In this document: in pieces, positions 44,490-51,239 of the stretch | Numbering within the stretch: position 1 is the stretch's first letter | Layout of the letters: each line of letters starts with the position of its first letter | Assembly (NCBI RefSeq): GCF_037892425.1 | Contig: NZ_JBBKTT010000001.1 | Span: 3,038,001-3,102,000 of the forward strand | DNA length: 64,000 bases | Source of the DNA: Lacibacter sp. H375 | GTDB lineage: Bacteria; Bacteroidota; Bacteroidia; Chitinophagales; Chitinophagaceae | Reading direction: 5' to 3' | Notes under the pieces: generated by a model | Told to the model about the DNA's origin: nothing | The model's database searches: none | The model's input: the letters and a program-made list of their open reading frames with translations, nothing else | Program-made: the position numbers and the translations under genes

Positions 44490-45884
44490 ATGCTTTTAAC
44501 TGTATCAGAATTTCTTGGTCGTTTTCATCCGGTGCTGGTGCATTTGCCAATCGGTATTTTATTGATTGCAGCTGTATTTTATGTACTGTCGATGCGTGAA
44601 CAATACAAGGCTTTGCAACAGGCAACAACAGTTGCGTTGTTGCTGGGCATGTTGAGTGCTGTCGGCTCCTGCATCAGCGGTTACTTGTTATCCATCAGCG
44701 GCGATTATGAAGCCGATATAGTTAGTACACATAAATGGATGGGCTTTGCTGTTGCTGCTGTTGCCATTGTATCATACTTTCTGCATACAAGAAAAAACAA
44801 TGCTGTAAAGTGGATGATCGGGTTAATGACGTTGCTTATTTTTATTACAGGGCATTCAGGTGGTTCACTTACACATGGTTCCGATTATCTTACTAAATCA
44901 ATCACTACTCCTGCAGCAAAAACAGAACTTAAACCTATAGGCAATGTGCAGGAAGCTGTAATGTACAAAGATGTAGTGCAGCCTATTTTGGAAGAAAAAT
45001 GTTACAGCTGCCACAATGAAACTAAACAAAAAGGAAAACTCCGGCTCGATGGCCCTGAATGGATCAGCAAAGGTGGGAAGCAGGGTGAAGTAGTGATTAC
45101 CGGCAATGCTGATGAAAGCGAACTCATCAAACGACTCCTGTTACCCAAGCAGCATGAAGACCACATGCCGCCGAAAGAAAAACCACAATTAAAAGAAAAA
45201 GAAATAGCATTGCTGCATTGGTGGATCAACTCTGGTTTATCATTCGATAAAAAAGTAAAAGACCTTGCACAAACAGAAAAAATAAAACCATTGCTGTTGA
45301 GTTTGCAATCTGCAGTAAATAATGAAATAAAAGCAAAACCACAAATCCCAGAGGCCCCGGTTGAAAAAGCCGATGCTGCTGCCATAAAAAAACTGGCGGA
45401 AAGGGGAGTGGTAGTGTTGCCTGTTGCACAAAACAGTAATTATCTGCTGGCAAATTTTGTAACACTACAGAATTTAAAAGAAGAAGACATCAAACTCTTA
45501 TTGTCAGTAAAAGAACAACTTGTTTGGGTAAAGTTCGCTAACCAACCGATAAATGATGCAATGCTTTCTATCATTGCAGAATGCAAAGCGATTACCCGAT
45601 TAGATATCAGTTATACAAAAATCACTGACAAAGGATTTACGTATCTGCAAGAATTGACCAACCTGCAATCACTTAACCTGGTTGGCACAGCCGTTACAAC
45701 AAACGGATTGATGCAATTAAAGAATAATAAAGAGTTACAGGCGGTTTACATCTATCAATCATCGGTTGACAAAAAAACAGTAGTCTCTTTAAAAACAAGT
45801 CTTCCTAACGTAACCATTGATACAGGCGGCTATAGTGTGCCAACACTGGCAGGCGATACGACGGTATTTACTAAGCCCAAATAA
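44490..45884 (+). CDS. DUF2231 membrane domain fused to PSCyt1 cytochrome and leucine-rich repeats
   Basis: A 464-residue inner-membrane protein. DUF2231 domain with four hydrophobic helices (about 10-130; FLGRFHPVLVHLPIGILLIA is the hallmark). A periplasmic PSCyt1 domain follows (about 155-250; haem motif CYSCH, Cys171/Cys174/His175; HMPPKEKPQL). A linker and an LRR-like domain complete it (about 290-440; ITRLDISYTKITDKGFTYL, LQSLNLVGTAVTTNGLM). It could tether electron transfer from the soluble cytochrome/DUF1501 set to the membrane. It closes the cytochrome block 92 bp after the TIM-barrel gene. Confidence 0.85.
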   Translation: MLLTVSEFLGRFHPVLVHLPIGILLIAAVFYVLSMREQYKALQQATTVALLLGMLSAVGSCISGYLLSISGDYEADIVSTHKWMGFAVAAVAIVSYFLHTRKNNAVKWMIGLMTLLIFITGHSGGSLTHGSDYLTKSITTPAAKTELKPIGNVQEAVMYKDVVQPILEEKCYSCHNETKQKGKLRLDGPEWISKGGKQGEVVITGNADESELIKRLLLPKQHEDHMPPKEKPQLKEKEIALLHWWINSGLSFDKKVKDLAQTEKIKPLLLSLQSAVNNEIKAKPQIPEAPVEKADAAAIKKLAERGVVVLPVAQNSNYLLANFVTLQNLKEEDIKLLLSVKEQLVWVKFANQPINDAMLSIIAECKAITRLDISYTKITDKGFTYLQELTNLQSLNLVGTAVTTNGLMQLKNNKELQAVYIYQSSVDKKTVVSLKTSLPNVTIDTGGYSVPTLAGDTTVFTKPK

Positions 45885-45908
45885 TGATCTTGTGTAACTG
45901 GAGTACAT

Positions 45909-45939
45909 AAAAAAGAAAAGCCACCCGAAGGCGACTTTT
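45909..45939 (-). terminator. Terminator of the tRNA-Ala gene
   Basis: Read on the minus strand: AAAAGTCGCC, TTCG tetraloop, GGTGGCTTTT, then CTTTTTT. Two G-U pairs are possible only in the minus-strand RNA (the plus strand would have A-C mismatches), so the element is directional and belongs to the tRNA, 8 bp after its 3' end. Confidence 0.8.
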
Positions 45940-45945
45940 AAAGCT

Positions 45946-46020
<75 letters not shown>

Positions 46021-46118
46021 GATGGGCAGCAAATATAGCAGTTTTTGTAAAAGAAAATCATTCGCTGTTTTGCGCTTATCTTGCGCTAACGATTGTATTT
46101 TTCTAAAATTTTAGCTGT

Positions 46119-47744
46119 ATGGATATTCAGTTCAATAAGAATGATGATGTGATGAAATTGTCGCTCACCGAAATGCGGAAACGTCTGCAAAAGATTTATG
46201 AAGGCGGCGGTAAAAAATCAATAGAAAAACAAAGGGAGCGAAATAAACTCACTGCACGTGAACGTATCGACTATTTAAAGGACGCTGATAAACCATTTAT
46301 TGAAATCGGTGCTTTTGCCGGTTATGAAATGTATGCTGAGCAAGGTGGCTGTCCCGCAGGTGGTACTGTAGCCGGTATTGGTTATGTAAGCGGACGGCAA
46401 TGTGTGATCGTAGCAAATGATCAAACTGTAAAAGCAGGGGCATGGTTTCCTATCAGCGGAAAAAAGAATTTACGATTGCAGGAAATAGCAATGGATAATC
46501 GTTTACCAGTAATTTATTTGGTTGATAGTGCTGGTGTCTTTCTGCCCATGCAGGATGAAATTTTTCCCGATAAAGAACATTTTGGACGCATCTTCCGCAA
46601 TAATGCAAGGATGAGTGCAATGGGAATTACACAGATTGCTGCGGTGATGGGTGCATGTGTTGCAGGTGGTGCTTACTTACCTATTATGAGCGATGAAACG
46701 TTAATGGTGGAGGGTAACGGTTCTATCTTTTTAGCTGGCCCTTATTTGGTGAAAGCTGCCATTGGTGAAGATATTGATGCCGAAACACTCGGTGGTGCTG
46801 CAACTCATACCGAGATATCAGGCATCGCTGATTACAAATTCAAAACAGAAGAAGAATGTTTGGATGAAGTAAAGAAGCTGATGAACAAGTTGGGTGCAAA
46901 AAAGAAAGCAGGATTCGATCGGATTGCTTCGAAACCACCAAAAAAAGATCCACAGCAGTTGTATGGTTTGTTTCCCGCCGATGGTAAAACCTATGATATG
47001 CTGGAAATTATTGAACGCATTGTTGACGACAGCGACTTTGACCAGTTTAAACAGGATTACGGTAAAACCATTCTCTGCGGTTATGCACGCATTGATGGCT
47101 GGGCAGTTGGTATTGTCGCTAATCAACGCACCATTGTAAAGAATAAGAAAAACGAAATGCAGTTAGGTGGCGTGATCTATAATGACAGTGCTGATAAAGC
47201 TGCCCGATTTATTCTCAACTGTAATCAAAAGAAAATACCATTGGTGTTTTTGCAGGATGTAACCGGCTTTATGGTGGGGAGCAGAAGTGAACATAGCGGT
47301 ATTATAAAAGACGGTGCAAAAATGGTAAATGCCGTGGCGAACAGTGTTGTGCCGAAGATCACCATTGTTATTGGCAACTCGTATGGAGCCGGTAATTATG
47401 CAATGTGCGGCAAGGCATATGATCCCCGATTTATTTATGCATGGCCAACTGCAAAAATTGCTGTGATGGGTGGAGACCAGGCAGCAAAAACTTTATTGCA
47501 GATACAGGTGGCGGCTATGAAAGCAAAAGGTAAAGAAGTAACCGCAGAGGAAGAAAAGAAATTGCTGGATGAAATAAAAGGCAGGTACGAAACACAAACA
47601 ACGCCTTATTATGCAGCCGCACGTTTATGGGTTGATGAAATTATTGATCCGGTTGAAACAAGGAAAGTGATCAGTGAAGGAATTCATGCAGCCAATCATA
47701 ATCCTGATATGGATGATTTGAGGGTGGGTGTGTTCCAGGTGTGA
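46119..47744 (+). CDS. Acyl-CoA carboxylase beta (carboxyltransferase) subunit
   Basis: A 541-residue cytoplasmic carboxyltransferase of the propionyl/methylcrotonyl-CoA carboxylase beta type. Both crotonase-like halves are present: N-terminal (KLTARERIDYLKD, GGTVAGIGYVSGRQC, VYLVDSAGVFLPMQDEIFPD with biotin/acyl-CoA-facing GACVAGGAYLP) and C-terminal (PLVFLQDVTGFMVGS, VIGNSYGAGNYAMCG, YAWPTAKIAVMGGDQAA). DSAGVFLPMQ with FGRIFRN resembles methylcrotonyl-CoA carboxylase beta more than propionyl. It transfers carboxyl from carboxybiotin to the acyl-CoA; the biotin-carboxylase partner is not in the window. Single-gene unit, ending at a bidirectional terminator. Confidence 0.93.
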   Translation: MDIQFNKNDDVMKLSLTEMRKRLQKIYEGGGKKSIEKQRERNKLTARERIDYLKDADKPFIEIGAFAGYEMYAEQGGCPAGGTVAGIGYVSGRQCVIVANDQTVKAGAWFPISGKKNLRLQEIAMDNRLPVIYLVDSAGVFLPMQDEIFPDKEHFGRIFRNNARMSAMGITQIAAVMGACVAGGAYLPIMSDETLMVEGNGSIFLAGPYLVKAAIGEDIDAETLGGAATHTEISGIADYKFKTEEECLDEVKKLMNKLGAKKKAGFDRIASKPPKKDPQQLYGLFPADGKTYDMLEIIERIVDDSDFDQFKQDYGKTILCGYARIDGWAVGIVANQRTIVKNKKNEMQLGGVIYNDSADKAARFILNCNQKKIPLVFLQDVTGFMVGSRSEHSGIIKDGAKMVNAVANSVVPKITIVIGNSYGAGNYAMCGKAYDPRFIYAWPTAKIAVMGGDQAAKTLLQIQVAAMKAKGKEVTAEEEKKLLDEIKGRYETQTTPYYAAARLWVDEIIDPVETRKVISEGIHAANHNPDMDDLRVGVFQV

Positions 47745-47757
47745 TGACTTCGTCGGT

Positions 47758-47773
47758 ACGGCCCTTAGGCCGT
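47758..47773 (+). other. Short hairpin after the carboxylase gene
   Basis: Perfect 6-bp stem ACGGCC/GGCCGT with CTTA loop, 13 bp after the stop; flanking CGTC (47751) and GACG (47776) can extend it across an internal loop. No T-run follows. The real terminator lies 47 bp further on. Confidence 0.3.
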
Positions 47774-47819
47774 CGGACGTATGTATAAGGATAATGCGAA
47801 CTAAGGCATTGACAAAATA

Positions 47820-47847
47820 AAAAGCTCCATCTTATGATGGAGCTTTT
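47820..47847. terminator. Bidirectional terminator between convergent genes
   Basis: Perfect 12-bp stem AAAAGCTCCATC/GATGGAGCTTTT with TTAT loop. The A-run and T-run flanks let it terminate both the carboxylase gene (plus) and the DUF6580 gene (minus), whose stop codon lies 23 bp away. Confidence 0.9.
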
Positions 47848-47870
47848 CTTATAAGATCAATAGCTGTTGC

Positions 47871-48431
47871 TTACGCCTTCGCCGTTTTCAATTCGTTTGA
47901 ATTCAACAATGCATAACCACCAAAGAACATGGTGCAGAATACAACTGTCGCATAAATGCTGCCAGTGTAAAATGGAATACCATCAGTCAATGTAAGCATC
48001 AATCCTTCCATTGTTTTCGGATGACGGAGCCCGCCACCACCAAGCCACACAAGGGAATTACTTACAAAGAAATAAACAGTAGGTCCGGCTAAAGCGCCCA
48101 AACCAATTTGCCATACCTTCTTTTGGTTAATGAAGAAACCAATTACAGTTAATCCTGCAAATAAAATATAGTTCGTGAGCTGGCCGCCATAAAAACCTTT
48201 GATGGACGAAAGACCTGCGCTGTACAAAACCTGGTACAACGCATCGCTGATAAACATGCTGAGGATAGGTAATGCAAATGCATATTTTTTATCCTTGATC
48301 ATTGAACCCGCAAACAATGCAATGGCGATTTGCGGTGCAAAACCCAACGGACGGTTTGGCAAAATGCGGTAAAGAGCAGCAACAACAACCAGTGCTAATA
48401 ATGTAAAAACGAATGTTTTATTCAACTTCAT
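47871..48431 (-). CDS. DUF6580-family membrane protein
   Basis: A 186-residue protein with five to six hydrophobic helices. The start at 48431 (MKLNKTFVFTLL) is preferred; a longer frame back to 48506 adds a polar, Lys/Arg-rich tail not suited to this family. Visible segments: ALYRILPNRPLGFAPQIAIALFAG, ALPILSMFISDALYQ, GGQLTNYILFAGLTVIGF, LAGPTVYFFVSNSLVWL, and GIPFYTGSIYATVVFC. The Asn/Asp-containing helices resemble ECF-transporter substrate-binding (S) components, so a small-solute uptake role is possible. Substrate unknown. Divergent from yraN. Confidence 0.8.
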   Translation of the reverse strand: MKLNKTFVFTLLALVVVAALYRILPNRPLGFAPQIAIALFAGSMIKDKKYAFALPILSMFISDALYQVLYSAGLSSIKGFYGGQLTNYILFAGLTVIGFFINQKKVWQIGLGALAGPTVYFFVSNSLVWLGGGGLRHPKTMEGLMLTLTDGIPFYTGSIYATVVFCTMFFGGYALLNSNELKTAKA

Positions 48432-48540
48432 AATAACCAATATTGAACAGCAAAAGTAACTAAAAACAACTCCCGACCGTTCATTTTTTCTTGGGCTTTT
48501 TCCCAATATGTGGATAAGCCATAAACCTTAATTTTAGCTT

Positions 48541-48894
48541 ATGGCAAAACACCTTGAAACGGGCAGGCAGGGAGAGGAGTTAGCAGCCGAATGGTTGCTG
48601 GCACAGGGTTTTGTGATAATGCACAGGAACTGGAAGCACTCTTATTTTGAATTAGATGTTGTTGCCTCGAAAGATAATATCCTGCACTTTATTGAGGTAA
48701 AAACGAGAACAACTGATACATACGGCCACCCGGAAGAAGGCGTTACGGCCAAAAAACTGGAGCGACTAATGAATGCGGGTGAAGAATTTCTACATCAATA
48801 TCCTGAATGGAAAAGGATACAATACAACATACTGAGCATTCGTCTGCATAGATATAAAGCGCCGGAGTATTTCTTTTTGGAAGATATTAGTTGA
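48541..48894 (+). CDS. yraN: YraN/UPF0102 family nuclease-like protein
   Basis: A 117-residue small protein with the UPF0102 pattern: GRQGEELAAEWLLAQGF, then ELDVVASKDNILHFIEVKTR (the D...ExK core of a restriction-endonuclease-like fold), then a C-terminal RIQYNILSIRL. The family is near universal in bacteria and is suspected to act in DNA processing or repair; its exact role is unsettled. It is divergent from the DUF6580 gene (109 bp between starts) and convergent with purB. Confidence 0.93.
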   Translation: MAKHLETGRQGEELAAEWLLAQGFVIMHRNWKHSYFELDVVASKDNILHFIEVKTRTTDTYGHPEEGVTAKKLERLMNAGEEFLHQYPEWKRIQYNILSIRLHRYKAPEYFFLEDIS

Positions 48895-48916
48895 GAAAGG
48901 CTCAAGAAACAGAGAA

Positions 48917-48996
48917 AAGGTACAAGGCGTAAGAAATAAACAAGGCACAAGGTTCAAGTTTTACTCTTGTGCCTTGTGCCCTGTACCTTGAAACTT
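48917..48996. repeat. Heptanucleotide-repeat palindrome, probable bidirectional terminator
   Basis: The left arm is a run of 7-nt units of AAGGNNC type (AAGGTAC, AAGGCGT, AAGAAAT, then after a 4-nt break AAGGCAC, AAGGTTC). The right arm is the same pattern inverted: TACTCTT, GTGCCTT, GTGCCCT, GTACCTT, GAAACTT in unbroken 7-nt steps. The arms pair through a perfect 12-bp stem (48940-48951 with 48966-48977). It fills the gap between convergent yraN and purB, so it can terminate both. The heptad periodicity is not needed for a terminator. Confidence 0.8.
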
Positions 48997-48999
48997 CGT

Positions 49000-50346
49000 T
49001 TAATATTTTGGATTAACTCCGGTATAATTATAAGGGGTAATTGCACTCAATTCTTTCTTCACCTCAGCGCTTACTTTCAAACCTTTGATAAACGCCTGCA
49101 TTGATTTTTGGGTAATAGCAGCATTACCTCTTGTTAATTCTTTCAATGCTTCGTATGGGTTTGGATAATTCTCCCGACGGAGAATTGTTTGTATTGCTTC
49201 GGCAACTACAGCCCAGTTATTTTCAAGGTCAAGTTTGATCTTATCTTCATTCAACAAGAGTTTATTTAACCCTTTATCAATTGATTTCAGTGAAAGGATG
49301 GAATGTGCAAACGGAACACCGAGGTTACGTAACACTGTTGAATCGGTAAGGTCACGTTGCAATCTTGATACAGGAAGTTTGGCTGATAAATGTTCGAACA
49401 AGGCATTGGCGATACCAAGATTACCTTCAGCATTTTCAAAATCGATTGGGTTTACCTTATGTGGCATAGCGCTGCTGCCAACTTCGCCTTTTTTGATCTT
49501 TTGTTTGAAGTAATCCATAGACACATAGGTCCAGATATCTCTGCAAAGATCAATGAGAATGGTGTTGATGCGTTTGATGCTGTCCATCTGCGCAGCAAGA
49601 TTATCGTAATGTTCAATCTGTGTAGTGTATTGCTGACGTTGCAGTCCAAGTTTTGTTTCAACAAATTCGTTACCGAATTTCACCCAGTCTTTCTTTGGGA
49701 AGGCAACATAATGTGCATTGAAGTTGCCGGTAGCACCGCCAAACTTTGCTGATGTGGGCAAGGCAGATAATTGTTGCAATTGATTTTCGAGGCGCTCAAC
49801 AAATACCATGATCTCTTTTCCGAGTTTGGTAGGCGATGCAGCTTGGCCGTGTGTTCGTGCAAGCAATGGAATGTTCTTCCATTCTTTTGCAAAACCTTTC
49901 AACTTTAAGATCAATGTTGATATTGATGGTAACAGCTCATTTTCCAATGCTTCTTTCCATGATAATGGAATGGAGGTATTGTTGATGTCTTGCGACGTAA
50001 GACCAAAATGGATCCACTCTTTCAGGTCATTTAAGTTGAGCGATTCGAGTTCACGTTTCAGAAAATATTCAACTGCTTTTACATCGTGGTTGGTAATGCT
50101 TTCAAGATTCTTGATCTCTTGCGCCTGAGCCACGGTAAAATTCGTCACCACATCTTTTAATGCCTGTTGCTGTTTTGGCGTGAGTTTAAAGAATTTCTTT
50201 TCAGACAGAAACAGGAAGTATTCGATCTCTACCAGTACACGGTAACGGATAAGTGCAAATTCTGAGAAATAAGCATCGAGTTGATGCAATTGATTACGAT
50301 AACGTCCGTCGACCGGGGAAATAGCTGTGAGATTTTGAAGTTCCAT
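49000..50346 (-). CDS. purB: Adenylosuccinate lyase
   Basis: A 448-residue fumarase/aspartase-superfamily enzyme that removes fumarate from SAICAR and adenylosuccinate in purine synthesis; cytoplasmic homotetramer. Motifs: N-terminal LTAISPVDGRYRNQL, TNHDVKAVEYFLKREL, HFGLTSQDINNT, LARTHGQAASPTKLGKE, and the signature loop GSSAMPHKVNPIDFENAEG. The N-terminal wording and length match the E. coli PurB type rather than the shorter Bacillus type. Divergent from mqnA across 152 bp that must hold both promoters; I see no clear motif there. Confidence 0.97.
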   Translation of the reverse strand: MELQNLTAISPVDGRYRNQLHQLDAYFSEFALIRYRVLVEIEYFLFLSEKKFFKLTPKQQQALKDVVTNFTVAQAQEIKNLESITNHDVKAVEYFLKRELESLNLNDLKEWIHFGLTSQDINNTSIPLSWKEALENELLPSISTLILKLKGFAKEWKNIPLLARTHGQAASPTKLGKEIMVFVERLENQLQQLSALPTSAKFGGATGNFNAHYVAFPKKDWVKFGNEFVETKLGLQRQQYTTQIEHYDNLAAQMDSIKRINTILIDLCRDIWTYVSMDYFKQKIKKGEVGSSAMPHKVNPIDFENAEGNLGIANALFEHLSAKLPVSRLQRDLTDSTVLRNLGVPFAHSILSLKSIDKGLNKLLLNEDKIKLDLENNWAVVAEAIQTILRRENYPNPYEALKELTRGNAAITQKSMQAFIKGLKVSAEVKKELSAITPYNYTGVNPKY

Positions 50347-50498
50347 GAAATTGATTACAGTTTGTAGTTAATTAGTTGGCTGAAGTATTGCTGCGTATTG
50401 TTGTTGCCGTACAAGTGAGTGACACAACCAAAGTTCAATAGCAGCAAACAGCCTGCCCACCAAAAAATCCTTTTCTTTGCAGCGCAAAAGTAAATGAA

Positions 50499-51239
50499 TT
50501 GAAGAAGATAAAAGTTGGTGCTGTCAGTTATTTAAACACAAAACCCATGATGTATGGTATGCAGAACGATGCGTTTCTGCAGGATCATGAACTGGTGCCC
50601 GATTATCCGTCGAAAGTGGCTGATATGTTGAAGTCTGGTGTGGTGGATGTGGCGTTGGTACCGGTTGCGTTATTACACGAATTGCCCGAATATCATATTG
50701 TGAGTGATTATTGTATCGCTTCTGACTTTGAAGTGGCTTCGGTTTGTTTGTTCAGCGAAGTGCCGGTGCATGAACTAACTACTGTTTATCTCGATTACCA
50801 AAGCCGCACTTCGGTGGCATTGGCCAAATTGCTGATGAAAGAATTTTGGGGTATTTCTCCACAATTGATCGATGCAAAAGATGAAAGTTATCGTACAAAA
50901 ATAGAAGGCACAACAGGTGCTGTGGTTATTGGCGACAGGGCTTTGGAACAACGGCGGCTTTCTACCTATATCTATGACCTTGCTGCGGAATGGCAAGCGA
51001 TGACACATCTGCCTTTTGTGTTTGCGGTGTGGGTTAGTCTGAAACCGATGAGTAAAGAATGGATCGATCGTTTTAACGCCGCCAATGCAGTTGGTTTTAC
51101 TGTGATCGATGAAATTGCTGAACAGCAGAAATATCCTGCGTACGATCTGCGTAAATATTATACACATAACATCAGTTATTTACTGGATGACGAGAAGCGG
51201 AAGGGGATGCAAAAATTCCTCGAGTTTTTAAATGCGTAA
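50499..51239 (+). CDS. mqnA: Chorismate dehydratase of the futalosine menaquinone pathway
   Basis: A 246-residue periplasmic-binding-protein-like enzyme without signal peptide that converts chorismate to 3-enolpyruvylbenzoate, the entry step of the futalosine route to menaquinone. Family marks: IKVGAVSYLNTKPMMYGM, DYPSKVADMLKSGVVDVALVPVALLHE, DYCIASDFEVASVCLFS, VYLDYQSRTSVALAKLL, GAVVIGDRAL, LPFVFAVWV. The start must be TTG at 50499: no in-frame ATG precedes the conserved N-terminus, and the nearby ATG (50494) is out of frame. The kinase gene begins within its last codons (8-bp overlap) if its first ATG is used. Confidence 0.93.
   Translation: MKKIKVGAVSYLNTKPMMYGMQNDAFLQDHELVPDYPSKVADMLKSGVVDVALVPVALLHELPEYHIVSDYCIASDFEVASVCLFSEVPVHELTTVYLDYQSRTSVALAKLLMKEFWGISPQLIDAKDESYRTKIEGTTGAVVIGDRALEQRRLSTYIYDLAAEWQAMTHLPFVFAVWVSLKPMSKEWIDRFNAANAVGFTVIDEIAEQQKYPAYDLRKYYTHNISYLLDDEKRKGMQKFLEFLNA

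Noticed and set aside
47871-48506. Longer 211-residue version of the DUF6580 protein
   Set aside because: The extra 25 residues are charged and Cys-rich and do not fit the family start; ATG at 48431 fits.
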